DNA of 64,000 bases, from assembly GCA_938003835.1 (NCBI GenBank), contig CALKXJ010000014.1, positions 1 to 64,000 on the forward strand. Direction: 5' to 3'. Both the position numbers and the translations under genes were made by a program. The stretch's first letter is position 1. Every line of letters starts with the position of its first letter. The notes under the pieces were generated by a model. The model saw nothing but the letters and a program-made list of their open reading frames with translations, did no database searches and was not told the origin of the DNA. This DNA is from an uncultured Bryobacteraceae bacterium. GTDB lineage: Bacteria; Acidobacteriota; Terriglobia; Bryobacterales; Bryobacteraceae. This document shows, in pieces, positions 37,171 to 45,758 of the stretch.

Positions 37171-38270
37171 GTCCGCTCGAAAAAGCCATCCGTCATTCCC
37201 GCAATGTAATCGCAAACGATCTGGTGAACCGGCGCCCTTCTGACCTGATCGGCGTATGGCGGCGGCATCGCTTCGGGCCGCGCGCAATAGTATTCGAACA
37301 GCTCGGCGATCATGGCCGAGGCGCGGCGCCGCTCCGAAGCGAGGACCTCGGAGTTGTACACAGCCCGATGGAGGAAGACCTTGATCTGGCGGCGCGTCTC
37401 GTCAGCCTCTTCGCTCAGGCGCGCCAGGCGCGCCGCATGGCGCCGGACGTCTTCCACGTCGCGCACTCCCGCCGCCTCGGCCGCCTCCCGGGTTCCCTCG
37501 ATCAGGCCGGTCACCAGCAAGTCGATCAATAACCGGAGCACTTCCAGGAACTGGATGCGCTCCACCGCCATCGGAAACTGCGCTTCCACGCGCGCCCGCA
37601 GCGCGGCAAAGGCTGGCACCGACGCACTGATCTCCTCCAGGCTGATCAGCCCCGCCGAGTGGGCATCGTCCAGGTCGGCCGTGTTGTAGGCCACCTCGTC
37701 GGCCAGGTCGATAAGCTGCGCTTCGAGCGGCGGCCGCAATCCCGGCAGATACTCCTCGAGAGCAGGTTCCTCGCCCGGCTCCAGTTCCCGGCTGTGCTTG
37801 ACGATGCCCTCGCGCACCTCGAAGGTGAGGTTGAGGCCGGCAAATCGCGCATAGCGTTGCTCGAAGCTTTCGACGATCCGAAGGGCGTGCAGATTGTGAT
37901 CGAACCGCTCGCCGTAGCGCCGCATCAGGCGATTGAGCTCGGCCTCGCCAGCGTGCGCAAACGGCGGGTGGCCGATATCGTGCCCGAGCGCCAGCGCCTC
38001 GGTGAGGTCCTCGTCCAAGCCGAGAACCGCCGCCACGGTCCGGGCAATCTGGGTCACCTCGATGGTATGCGTCAGCCGGTTGCGGAAGTGATCGGAAAGA
38101 CCGGGCGTGAAGACCTGGGTCTTGTTCTCCAGCCGGCGGAAAGCCCGCGCATGCACCAGGCGGTCGCGATCCCGCTGGAAGTCGTTGCGATAAGGGTGGG
38201 GCGGTTCCCAATAACGGCGGCCGCGGCTTTGCGCAACGGGAAACCGGAGGCGGCTGAGCGCGCCCGCCAT
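37131..38270 (-). CDS. dgt: Deoxyguanosinetriphosphate triphosphohydrolase-like protein
   Basis: A 379-residue HD-domain enzyme hydrolysing dNTPs to deoxynucleoside and triphosphate. Metal ligands appear as His68 (RLTHTIEV), His97-Asp98 (LGHDIGHPPFAH) and the downstream Asp in EVAYNTADLDDA. The N-terminal RRLENKTQVF segment is typical of the short bacterial dGTPase-like branch. It is followed upstream on the same strand by a TPR protein gene (14-bp gap). In this branch the preferred dNTP is often not dGTP. Confidence 0.93.
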   Translation of the reverse strand: MAGALSRLRFPVAQSRGRRYWEPPHPYRNDFQRDRDRLVHARAFRRLENKTQVFTPGLSDHFRNRLTHTIEVTQIARTVAAVLGLDEDLTEALALGHDIGHPPFAHAGEAELNRLMRRYGERFDHNLHALRIVESFEQRYARFAGLNLTFEVREGIVKHSRELEPGEEPALEEYLPGLRPPLEAQLIDLADEVAYNTADLDDAHSAGLISLEEISASVPAFAALRARVEAQFPMAVERIQFLEVLRLLIDLLVTGLIEGTREAAEAAGVRDVEDVRRHAARLARLSEEADETRRQIKVFLHRAVYNSEVLASERRRASAMIAELFEYYCARPEAMPPPYADQVRRAPVHQIVCDYIAGMTDGFFERTYRQVFGPAAPPG

Positions 38271-38284
38271 AGCGCCCGGCCGGA

Positions 38285-38995
38285 CTACTGCTGGTCCGTC
38301 TTCGGAACGTTGGCCAGCGCGGCGATCGCCGCCCGGCTCACTGCACTGCGCTCGGTCCGCAGGGGCTCGAGCAGCTTCCGGGCTTCCTCGGGCTTGGTCT
38401 TGGCGATCACCTGCGCCAGCGCAATTGTTGCCTGCTCCTTGGATACCAGCTCGGTCGGCCTGGCCACCAGCTCGCGCAGCAGCTTTTCCGCCTCCTCGAG
38501 CTTGCCCTCGCCGGCGTAGAGTTGCGCCAAAGAAAAGGCCGCCTGCGAGGCATACGGCTGTTTGCCCGAAGCTGCCACCTCCTCGAAACGCTTCTTGGCC
38601 TCGTCGTAGTTGCCCTGCTCGATGGCCATCGCCCCGAGATAATATTTCGCCACCGCGGCTTCTTCGCTGCGCGGGTACTTCTGGATGATTTCGCCGAAGG
38701 CCTTCTCGACGGCTTCTTTCTTGGCCTCCTCGGTGGGATAAAAGACAAGGTAAGCGTTGGTGGCCGGGCCGATTTGGGCCTGGTAGATACGCTCGGCCTG
38801 ACGAAGCGCCTGCTGGCGCTCGGCCTTTTGAATCCGCAGGTAGTAGCGACCGCCGAGCACGGCCAGGATCACCGCCACCACCACGGCGCCGATGATCATC
38901 GCTTGGCGGCGGTGCTCTTCCAGGAACTCCACCGTGTGGCTGACTTCCTGGGCGAACTTGTCTGTTTTCAGCTCCTTACGAGTTAGCCGGTCCAC
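38285..38995 (-). CDS. Membrane-anchored TPR protein, YfgM-like
   Basis: A 236-residue protein with one membrane helix (about 33-52, IIGAVVVAVILAVLGG) and a periplasmic TPR array (about 60-225). Repeats include AAVAKYYLGAMAIEQGNYDE and AFSLAQLYAGEGKLEEAE. The layout matches YfgM/Ancillary SecYEG translocon-type proteins, which help periplasmic folding; that role is inference. GTG 38995 is the start; no ATG is in frame upstream. Confidence 0.85.
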   Translation of the reverse strand: MDRLTRKELKTDKFAQEVSHTVEFLEEHRRQAMIIGAVVVAVILAVLGGRYYLRIQKAERQQALRQAERIYQAQIGPATNAYLVFYPTEEAKKEAVEKAFGEIIQKYPRSEEAAVAKYYLGAMAIEQGNYDEAKKRFEEVAASGKQPYASQAAFSLAQLYAGEGKLEEAEKLLRELVARPTELVSKEQATIALAQVIAKTKPEEARKLLEPLRTERSAVSRAAIAALANVPKTDQQ

Positions 38996-39037
38996 GCTGC
39001 CATCTTAGCACACGGGCAGGGTCTTCCAGGCCGGCCT

Positions 39038-39697
39038 TTAACGGCCCGAACCGTCCTGGTTGCGCCGGAGGGCGAATTTGACCAGACCCGCCAGGTCGTG
39101 GATGTCGAGCTTCCGCATCAGATTGGCGCGGTAGGTATCCACCGTCTTCGGACTCAGCTCGAGCCGGGCGGCGATCTCCTTGGCGCGCAGGCCTTCCACC
39201 AGAAGCGAATAGACCTGAAACTCCCGCCGGCTCAGCGCCTCCAGGGGGTCGCGATGATCGTCGCCGTTGCCGCCGGTGAAGATGCGCGCCATCTCCACCT
39301 GGGGGCTGACATAGACGCCGCCGCTCAGCACCTGCCGGATGGCGGCCACCAGCGACTCGAGCGGATCGGACTTGAGCAGATAGCCGCTTGCGCCGCTGCG
39401 GAGCACCTCCAGAACCGTCTTGCGGTCCGTGCGGTGCGAGAGGATGATGACGCGCGTTCCGGTCACGCTCTGGCGCGCCTGCCGCACCACTTCGAGACTG
39501 AAGAGCTTCGGCAGGTCGAAGTCGAGCAGCGTCAGTTCCGGGCGAAGCCTCCGAATCAGCTCGATCGCCTCCTGCCCGTCGCCGCACTGTCCGACCACGC
39601 GAAGGCGGCCGGTCCGCTCACACAGCGCCGCCAAACCCTCGCGCACCAGGGCGAGAGGCTCGCCCACGACGACCGAACTGGTGCCGCCGTCCTCCAT
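39038..39697 (-). CDS. NarL/LuxR-type response regulator
   Basis: A 219-residue response regulator: receiver (1-125) and LuxR-type helix-turn-helix (about 150-212, LSRREFQVYSLLVEGLRAKE, then LSPKTVDTYRANLMRKL). The phospho-acceptor is Asp59 (LLDFDLP). The acidic pair that holds magnesium is unusual: the position normally Asp-Asp is Gly12-Glu13 (VGEPLALVREGL). No histidine kinase gene is adjacent. It is followed upstream by a STAS/anti-sigma kinase pair 121 bp away. Confidence 0.92.
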   Translation of the reverse strand: MEDGGTSSVVVGEPLALVREGLAALCERTGRLRVVGQCGDGQEAIELIRRLRPELTLLDFDLPKLFSLEVVRQARQSVTGTRVIILSHRTDRKTVLEVLRSGASGYLLKSDPLESLVAAIRQVLSGGVYVSPQVEMARIFTGGNGDDHRDPLEALSRREFQVYSLLVEGLRAKEIAARLELSPKTVDTYRANLMRKLDIHDLAGLVKFALRRNQDGSGR

Positions 39698-39818
39698 GAC
39701 CGGCCGTTCGCGTTTCCGGGAATGCCCCGCGGCGCGGTACGCCCGGATTCCTCCCCGAACTATATAGTCAGGCGTGGGACTACTTCTCTCCGGAAATCTT
39801 CGTCAACGGGCTGCCGCC

Positions 39819-40163
39819 TCAGCCGAAGCTCCGAATCGCCGCCGCTTCGTCGTCGAAGACCTCGAAGACCGTATATAGCTTGGTGATCTGAAGCAGGTCC
39901 TGGACCCTCTTGGTGAGGTTCAGCAGCTTGAGCTGCCCCCCTTGATTGGTGACCGTCGTGAAGGCCGACACCAGTTCGCCGATGCCGGAGCTGTCGATGT
40001 AGCTGACCTCCCCCAGGTTGATCAGCAGCTTCTTCTCCCCCTTGCTCACCAGGCCGCGAATCGTATCGCGGAACGAGCTCGAGGCCTCACCGAGCGTGAG
40101 TCGGCCGGCCGCATCCACCACCGTCACATCTCCTACTTTTCGCGTCGTCAGTCTGACACTCAC
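39819..40163 (-). CDS. STAS-domain anti-anti-sigma factor
   Basis: A 114-residue SpoIIAA/RsbV-type protein. The regulatory serine lies in SYIDSSGIGELVSAF, the phosphorylation loop of the family. In partner switching the dephosphorylated form binds the anti-sigma kinase. Its first codons overlap the end of the kinase gene by 4 bp, so both are made together. Confidence 0.94.
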   Translation of the reverse strand: MSVRLTTRKVGDVTVVDAAGRLTLGEASSSFRDTIRGLVSKGEKKLLINLGEVSYIDSSGIGELVSAFTTVTNQGGQLKLLNLTKRVQDLLQITKLYTVFEVFDDEAAAIRSFG

Positions 40164-40642
40164 TGCCTTTCTCCTTCCCTGGGAACCATTCCCGTGGAAT
40201 CCAACTTCCGATCCAAATATTTCACCAACCTGAACTCGGTGCCCGCAGGCTCGCGCCGCCGAATCTCCAGCTCGTCGACGAAGGCGCGGATCAGGAAGAT
40301 CCCGCGCCCGGATTGGTTCAGCAGATTCTCCTGGGCGAGCGGATCGGGCAGCGACTTGGGATCGAACCCTTTGCCTTCGTCGGCCACGACCACCAGCAGC
40401 CGGTCGGGATACTTCGAAACGGTCAGTTGCACCTTCTTGTACCGACTGTAGCAGTTGCCGTGCACAACGGCATTGACCACGGACTCGCGCACCGCCATCC
40501 CGATCCGGTACTGCTCATCCTCGCGGAAGCCGAGCTCCCGAGCCGCCGCCATGACGATCTGCTCGGCAACGTCGGCGCTCTCGAGCGTCGAATCCAGGTA
40601 AGAAACCACGCTGGTGGTCTCGCCGGACTTGTTCTCGCCCAT
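40160..40642 (-). CDS. RsbW-like anti-sigma factor/serine kinase
   Basis: A 160-residue GHKL ATPase. N box RESVVNAVVHGN, G1 box VADEGKGFDP and G2 box SGRGIFLIRAF show an intact ATP site. It should phosphorylate the STAS protein encoded next to it and hold a sigma factor, which is not in the window. The 4-bp overlap gives a fixed stoichiometry. Confidence 0.93.
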   Translation of the reverse strand: MGENKSGETTSVVSYLDSTLESADVAEQIVMAAARELGFREDEQYRIGMAVRESVVNAVVHGNCYSRYKKVQLTVSKYPDRLLVVVADEGKGFDPKSLPDPLAQENLLNQSGRGIFLIRAFVDELEIRRREPAGTEFRLVKYLDRKLDSTGMVPREGERQ

Positions 40643-40681
40643 CTTCTCGACTCCGGCCCGCGGCGTGGCTGGTCGGAAAAG

Positions 40682-41644
40682 TTACCTTAACTTCACGTTA
40701 GCGGAAAAGTCAACCCGGAGGTGCGGGCCGGCTCCGCCCAGTTTGCGCTTGCGCAGCTCGTCGGCGGCCACTGCCAGAATGATCACGGCGCCGATGATCG
40801 CCTGCAACTCATAGGTCCTGCGGGCCGTGGGCTGACCGGTCATCAGCCGCGAGGCCTCGACCATGCCCGCCAGCAGCCCGCAGAGGGTATAGACCGCCGC
40901 CGTCACCCGCTCCACGGCAATGCCCGAATACAGGGCCGGCTCCGGATTCGAGCCGATCGCCAGCGCATAACGGCCCAGGCGCGCCCGCTCCAGGATGACG
41001 TGGACGGCCGCGGCGACGCCCAGCGCCAGAAACGGCGGAAGCCGCTGAATGGCGGGCCGGGCGCCGGAGGCGGGCCGCCCGAGCTCCGCCGCACGGCGCG
41101 CACGGTGCGCAGCACCTCGGCCGTCTCGGCCTCCGAGAGCGCCGCGGCCGGCTCGTCGAAGATCACCAGGCTTGAGCCGCGCTCCAGGGCGCGGCAGACC
41201 TCCACCAGTTGCCTCTGGGCCGGAGAGAGGCGCTCCAGGCGCCAGTCTGCCTGAAGCGGAAAATGACGCTCTTCGATCAGGCGCGCCGCGCGGGCGCGCA
41301 TCCGCCGGCGGTCCACCAGCCACCCCCTGCCCGGCTCCCGGCCTAGGAATGATGTTCTCGGCCACCATCAGGTGGGGCGCCAACAGCGACTCCTGATGAA
41401 CCGTGGCAATGCCCATCGCTGCCGCCCCCGCCGGCCAGCTGAACCGCACCAAACCGCCCCGCTAGAGGATCTCGCCGGCGTCGGGTGAGAGAAGACCTGA
41501 GGCGATCTTCGCCAGCGCGGTCTTTCCCGCCCCGTTCTCGCCGACGAGCAGATGCGCCTGGCCGGCATCAACGGCGAGACTGGCGTCCTCGAGCGCGGCA
41601 ACGCCCCCGAAGCGCTTCCGGATGTGACGAAGTTCGAGCGGCAC
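40682..41644 (-). pseudogene. Decayed sugar ABC transporter (ATPase joined to permease remnant)
   Basis: Remnant of an RbsA/RbsC-type transporter. From ATG 41644 the frame reads LRHIRKRFGGVAALEDASL and Walker A GENGAGKTALAKI, then stops at 41462. Homology continues in other frames: ATVHQESLLAPHLMVAENI near 41400, then LSPAQRQLVEVCRALERG and VIFDEPAAALSE around 41150-41250. It switches frame again and joins permease sequence (YALAIGSNPEPALYSGIAVE, AAVYTLCGLLAGMVEA) ending at 40682. The second ATPase half and most of the permease are missing, so at least one deletion and two or more frameshifts occurred. Confidence 0.85.
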
Positions 41645-41676
41645 CTTCAGGCGCCAGTGTAGCTGAGCCCGCCGCC

Positions 41677-43047
41677 TCAGTCGGCCTCGGTCTCCGGCAG
41701 GTCCGAGGCGAAGTTCTCGAACTTGGTGAACTCCTGCAAGAAGGCCAGCTTCACGCGGCCGATCGGGCCGTTACGCTGCTTGGCGATGATCAGGTCCGCC
41801 TGGCCCTTGAGATCCTCGCGGTCCCGCTTATAGTACTCCTCGCGGTAGATGAAGGCCACCAGATCGGCATCCTGCTCGATGGAGCCCGATTCGCGCAGGT
41901 CGCTGAGCTGGGGCACGTGGTCGCCCGGCCGCGTCTCCGGAGCGCGCGAAAGCTGCGAGAGCACCAGCATGGGCACGTCGAGCTCCTTGGCCATCAGCTT
42001 CAGGCCGCGCGAGAGGAAGCTGACCTCCTGGTTGCGGTTCTCGAACCGCCCCCGCCCGCTCATCAGTTGCAGATAGTCGATCACCACCAGGGCCAGGCCG
42101 TACTCAGCCTTCAGGCGCCGCAGCTTGGCGGCGATCTCCATGAGCCCCACACCCGCCGTGTCATCGATGAACAGCGGCGCGTCGGCCAGCTCGGTGGCCG
42201 CCATCTGAAGGCGCCGCCGCTCGTCCTTGTTCAGATACCCCGCCCGGTAGTGGTGCTGGTTGACGCGCGCGGCCGCGCAGACCATGCGCGCCAGCAGCGC
42301 CTCCTTCGACATCTCGAGCGAAAAGACCGCTACCGTCTTCCTCAGCCGCGGGTGCGTCGCCACGTGCTGCGCAATGTTGAGCGCCAGCGCCGTCTTGCCC
42401 ATCGAAGGCCGCGCCGCCAGAATGATCAGCTCGCCCGGATGCAGCCCACCGGTCAGCTCGTCGAACTTCACGAAACCGGTGCTGAGGCCCCGGATGCGCT
42501 TGCTCGGATCGAGGAAGGCGTCGATGCCTCCCTGAAACTCCTCGATGATCTGCCGGGGGTTGGCCAGCCTGTTGCGGTCGCGGTCGTCGCCGAGCTTGAG
42601 CAGCGTCTCCTCGGCCGAGACCAGAATCTCCTCCGGATCCTCGCGGCCGAGGTAACACCGCTCGATGATGCTCTGCGAGGCGAAGATCAGCCGGCGCCGG
42701 ATGGCGTGGTCCTTGACGATGCGAACGTAGCCATCGAGGTTGTACAGGCGCGGCAGGCCATCGTCGAGCGAGACCAGATAGCTAACGCCGTCGACCGATT
42801 CGAGCTGGCCGTGGCGGACCAGCTCGTTGGCCAGCGTCACGCGGTCGATCCTCTCGCCACGGTCGCTCAGGTCGCGCATCCGGAGAAAGATGCGCCGGTG
42901 CTTCTCGAGGCTGAAATCCTCGGGCTCGAGTACGGCGGCCACCTGGGCGAAGGCCGTCTCGTCGGTGAGGATGGCGCCGAGGATCAGCCGCTCGGCGTCG
43001 ACATTAGCGGGCAGAGCTCTCTCAAGCGCGATGTCGCCGGCAGCCAT
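41677..43047 (-). CDS. dnaB: Replicative DNA helicase
   Basis: A 456-residue hexameric helicase. N-terminal DnaB domain (about 12-115) and RecA-like ATPase domain (about 180-445) with Walker A ARPSMGKT (212-219), Walker B LALVVIDYLQLM and the ESGSIEQDADLVAFIYR segment. No intein is present. The 634-bp space upstream holds a TATAAT on this strand (43252-43257) and a 16-bp inverted repeat, which would fall in its leader. Confidence 0.97.
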   Translation of the reverse strand: MAAGDIALERALPANVDAERLILGAILTDETAFAQVAAVLEPEDFSLEKHRRIFLRMRDLSDRGERIDRVTLANELVRHGQLESVDGVSYLVSLDDGLPRLYNLDGYVRIVKDHAIRRRLIFASQSIIERCYLGREDPEEILVSAEETLLKLGDDRDRNRLANPRQIIEEFQGGIDAFLDPSKRIRGLSTGFVKFDELTGGLHPGELIILAARPSMGKTALALNIAQHVATHPRLRKTVAVFSLEMSKEALLARMVCAAARVNQHHYRAGYLNKDERRRLQMAATELADAPLFIDDTAGVGLMEIAAKLRRLKAEYGLALVVIDYLQLMSGRGRFENRNQEVSFLSRGLKLMAKELDVPMLVLSQLSRAPETRPGDHVPQLSDLRESGSIEQDADLVAFIYREEYYKRDREDLKGQADLIIAKQRNGPIGRVKLAFLQEFTKFENFASDLPETEAD

Positions 43048-43681
43048 GACCGCTCTCCAAGTTAACCCGATGCGGCCGGAGGCTCAAGAGAAACTTCCGG
43101 GGCCGCGCGGGCAACGAGATAGCCTCTTGAAAAACGGTGGTGGAAAAGCCGGCGCGGCCTGTGGAACGCAAGGGGCGGAGAAGGATGCGGTTGGCCAGGA
43201 GAGTGGGGGGAAATCCACAGGCCGCGCCGAAACATTTCACCCTCGGGCTGTATTATACACTCCCTCGCCCGGCCCCGGCGCCGGCATCCCGAGCCACGGC
43301 ACGCGACCATGGATCCGTGCGGATCAGGATTGTCCTCGGTGACGCGAAGGGCTCTCTGTTGCGGCACCGGATCCGCCGCGCCGCCTGTTGCCTCGATCGA
43401 GCCATGGACCGCCTCCTGCGCCGTGTTTTGATCTGCTCCCGCCAGCGCAGCGAGGAACGGTTTCCCGTCACCCCGCAAAAACTGCGACCACCTGCCGGCC
43501 TCAGCTACGACTGTGTCGCCGATCTGCTGGAAGGTTTGGAGGAGACACCCCGCCGGCAGTTGGCCCGGGCGTTCACCCCTTTCCACACGCCCACGGCAGG
43601 CGTTCGGCTCACCCCGATTCCAGAGTTCTTAACGGACAACTCGCGTCACCCTCCCCGTCCCCGCCGTGTTACGATGAACTA
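43048..43681 (+). other. Gene-free interval between dnaB and ffs
   Basis: No convincing gene is seen in either strand. Open frames exist (for example plus 43137-43751 and minus 43062-43586) but have Pro/Arg-rich shadow-like translations and no ribosome site. The interval contains a 16-bp perfect inverted repeat, an AT-rich patch with the palindrome TGTATTATACA (43249-43259), and the SRP RNA promoter region at its right end. Confidence 0.6.
43150..43229. repeat. 16-bp perfect inverted repeat with 48-nt loop
   Basis: CGGCGCGGCCTGTGGA at 43150-43165 is exactly inverted at 43214-43229. Read from dnaB's strand it would form a strong stem in the leader between a TATAAT (43252-43257) and the dnaB start (43047). 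Both arms contain TCCACA, and AAATCCACA (43211-43219) matches a DnaA box at seven of nine positions. Confidence 0.6.
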
Positions 43682-43792
43682 CTGTCAGGCTCCGGGCTCC
43701 GTGCAACGGGAGGCCGCGAACCCCGCCAGGTCCGGAAGGAAGCAACGGTAGTGGCTCGCCCCGTGTGCCGCGGATCACCCGGGGTCTGGCAG
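43682..43792 (+). ncRNA. ffs: Signal recognition particle RNA, small bacterial type
   Basis: The conserved apical sequence CAGGTCCGGAAGGAAGCA is at 43726-43743, the Ffh-binding loop. The ends pair: 43682-43696 with 43778-43792 form a 15-bp stem with three G-U pairs, giving a single hairpin of 111 nt like the 4.5S RNA. TACGAT at 43670-43675 is correctly placed as a -10, although the -35 is poor. dnaX begins 15 bp after the RNA, an order also seen in Bacillus (scr-dnaX). Confidence 0.93.
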
Positions 43793-43807
43793 CCGGCGCC
43801 CAGGGGA

Positions 43808-45412
43808 ATGTATCAGGTCCTCGCCCGCAAATACCGCCCCCAGACCTTCGCCGAACTGATCGGCCAGGAGCATGTCCGGCTCACGCTCGAGCATGCCCTC
43901 GAGCAGAAACGCATCGCCCACGGCTACATCTTCGCCGGCCAGCGCGGCACCGGCAAGACCACGGTGGCCCGGATCCTGGCCCGCTGCCTCAACTGCGTCC
44001 AGGGACCCACCATCACCCCCTGCGGCGCCTGCTCGAGCTGCACCGAGATCGCCGCCGGCAACTCGGTCGACGTCATCGAAATCGACGCCGCCTCCAACCG
44101 CGGCATCAACGAAATGCGCGAGCTGCGCGAGAGCATCCGCTACCGGCCCGCGCGCGACCGCTACAAGGTTTTCATCATCGACGAGGCCCACCAGATCACC
44201 AGCGAGGCCTTCAACGCGCTGCTCAAGACGCTCGAAGAGCCTCCCGAGTGGGTGGTCTTCATCCTTTGCACCACCGAGGCGCACAAGATTCCCACCACGA
44301 TCGCCTCGCGTTGCCAGCAGTTCGCCTTCCGCTCCTTGGATTTCGCGGATGTCGTGGCGCGCCTGGACTGGGTCTGCCGCCAGGAGGGCATCGAAGCCGA
44401 CCAGGAGACGCTGGCCGTGCTGGCGCAGGCGGGCGAGGGCAGCGTGCGCGATTCGCTGTCGGCGCTCGATCAGGCGATCGCCTGCTGCGGCCGCCGGCTC
44501 GACGCGGGCGAGGTCCGCCGGCTGCTCGGCGCCTTCTCGCTCCAGTTGCTCGAGCAGGTCACCGAAGCGCTCGAGCGCGCCGACACGCGGCGCATGCTCG
44601 AGCTGGTGGAGGCCCTCGAGCGTGACGGCCGCAACTTGCAGCACTTCGCGCGCGAGCTGGCTCGCTACTTCCGCAATCTCCTGGTGGTGCGCATCGCCGG
44701 AGCCGACAGCCGGCTGGTAGCCGCCTCCGTTCGCGAACTCGAACGCCTGCGCGCCGTCGCCGCCTCCTTCAGCGAGGAGGACCTGACGCGGTATCTCCAG
44801 CTCACGCTCGATCTGTTCCGCGATCTCCAGTTCTCGCTCCAGCCGCGCTTCCACCTGGAGCTGGGCCTGCTCAAGCTGGTCCATGCCGGTCGGCTGGTGG
44901 CGATCGAGGAGGCGCTGGCTGCGGTCGAGAGGGCTGCCCCGAGCACCGCCACCGCGCCGTCTCGCCCTGTCCCCGCTCCCGCTCCTCAGCCCGTCTCGAA
45001 GGAAGCGCCCGCGCGCCCCGCCGCGACCCACCCGGCTGCTCCCTCGGCCGACGCCGGCTGGCGCGACCGGCTCCACGCCGCGCTCCTAGCCGCCGGCCAC
45101 ACCTTCCTGGCTGACGCCGTCGAGCACTCTAGGGTCCGGGAGTCTGGCGCCGAGCTCGTCTTCGAAGCCCCGCGCGAATTCTCCCTCACGCTCAAGGACA
45201 AGAAGCTCGCCCGGGTGGTCGAAGAGCTGGCCGGGCGGCCGCTCAAGATCACCGTCCGCGTGGCCGAGCCCGCCGCGGCGCCCCCTCCCGCCCATCCGAA
45301 GGATAATGAAGACGAGACGGCCCGGCGCGCCCTCTCGCATCCGGAGGTGGAACGCTTCCGCCAGCTCTTTCCCGACAGCCAGGTGCGCGCCGTGCGGAAT
45401 CTCAAGGAGTAG
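43808..45412 (+). CDS. dnaX: DNA polymerase III subunit gamma/tau
   Basis: A 534-residue clamp-loader subunit. The AAA+ core (about 1-370) has Walker A GQRGTGKT (44-51), zinc Cys60, 63, 72, 75 and 78, and Walker B FIIDEAHQIT. A Pro/Ala linker (about 375-420) leads to a C-terminal domain. No slippery A-run is evident, so a programmed frameshift is not predicted. ATG 43808 gives the standard MYQVLARKYRP start. It heads dnaX-ybaB-recR, with 26- and 11-bp gaps. Confidence 0.97.
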   Translation: MYQVLARKYRPQTFAELIGQEHVRLTLEHALEQKRIAHGYIFAGQRGTGKTTVARILARCLNCVQGPTITPCGACSSCTEIAAGNSVDVIEIDAASNRGINEMRELRESIRYRPARDRYKVFIIDEAHQITSEAFNALLKTLEEPPEWVVFILCTTEAHKIPTTIASRCQQFAFRSLDFADVVARLDWVCRQEGIEADQETLAVLAQAGEGSVRDSLSALDQAIACCGRRLDAGEVRRLLGAFSLQLLEQVTEALERADTRRMLELVEALERDGRNLQHFARELARYFRNLLVVRIAGADSRLVAASVRELERLRAVAASFSEEDLTRYLQLTLDLFRDLQFSLQPRFHLELGLLKLVHAGRLVAIEEALAAVERAAPSTATAPSRPVPAPAPQPVSKEAPARPAATHPAAPSADAGWRDRLHAALLAAGHTFLADAVEHSRVRESGAELVFEAPREFSLTLKDKKLARVVEELAGRPLKITVRVAEPAAAPPPAHPKDNEDETARRALSHPEVERFRQLFPDSQVRAVRNLKE

Positions 45413-45438
45413 GCGCCGCGCGCGAGCCAGGAGAGCCC

Positions 45439-45747
45439 ATGAAACTACCCGGCAACATGCAGCAGATGATGAAACAGGCGCAGCAGGTCCAGGAGCGCCT
45501 TCAGGAGGAGATCGCCAAGATCCGCGTCGAGGCGTCGGCCGGAGGCGGCATGGTGACCGTCAAGATGGACGGCCAGAAGCGGGTCCTCGGCGTCACGATC
45601 GACCCTGAGGTCCTCTCCGACGTCGAGATGCTCCAGGATCTGGTGATGGCCGCCTTCAACGAGGCCGCGCGCCGCGTCGACGAGGAGGCGCAGCAGAAGG
45701 TCGGCGGCCTGCTGGGAGGCCTGGGGCTGCCGCCGGGACTGTTTTAG
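45439..45747 (+). CDS. ybaB: YbaB/EbfC nucleoid-associated protein
   Basis: A 102-residue DNA-binding protein of the YbaB/EbfC family. The N-terminal helix is Met/Gln-rich (MQQMMKQAQQVQERL), then the strand GGGMVTVKMDGQKRVLGVTI and the helix LQDLVMAAFNEAARRV. AGGAGAG precedes the ATG. The dnaX-ybaB-recR order is widely conserved and links it to recombination or repair. Confidence 0.96.
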   Translation: MKLPGNMQQMMKQAQQVQERLQEEIAKIRVEASAGGGMVTVKMDGQKRVLGVTIDPEVLSDVEMLQDLVMAAFNEAARRVDEEAQQKVGGLLGGLGLPPGLF

Positions 45748-45758
45748 CCTGACCCAGG

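Noticed and set aside
40951-40975. GGATTCGAGCCG resembling a tRNA T-loop
   Set aside because: No acceptor or anticodon stem can be drawn around it, and it lies within permease remnant coding sequence.
43404-43680. Possible small gene starting ATG 43404 (DRLLRRVLICSRQRSEERF)
   Set aside because: The start looks plausible but there is no ribosome site and the frame degrades to Pro/Arg-rich sequence before overlapping ffs.
43137-43751. 204-codon plus-strand frame in the dnaB-ffs interval
   Set aside because: Runs into the SRP RNA, has no ribosome site and is Arg/Pro-rich without recognisable pattern, so it was not called a gene.
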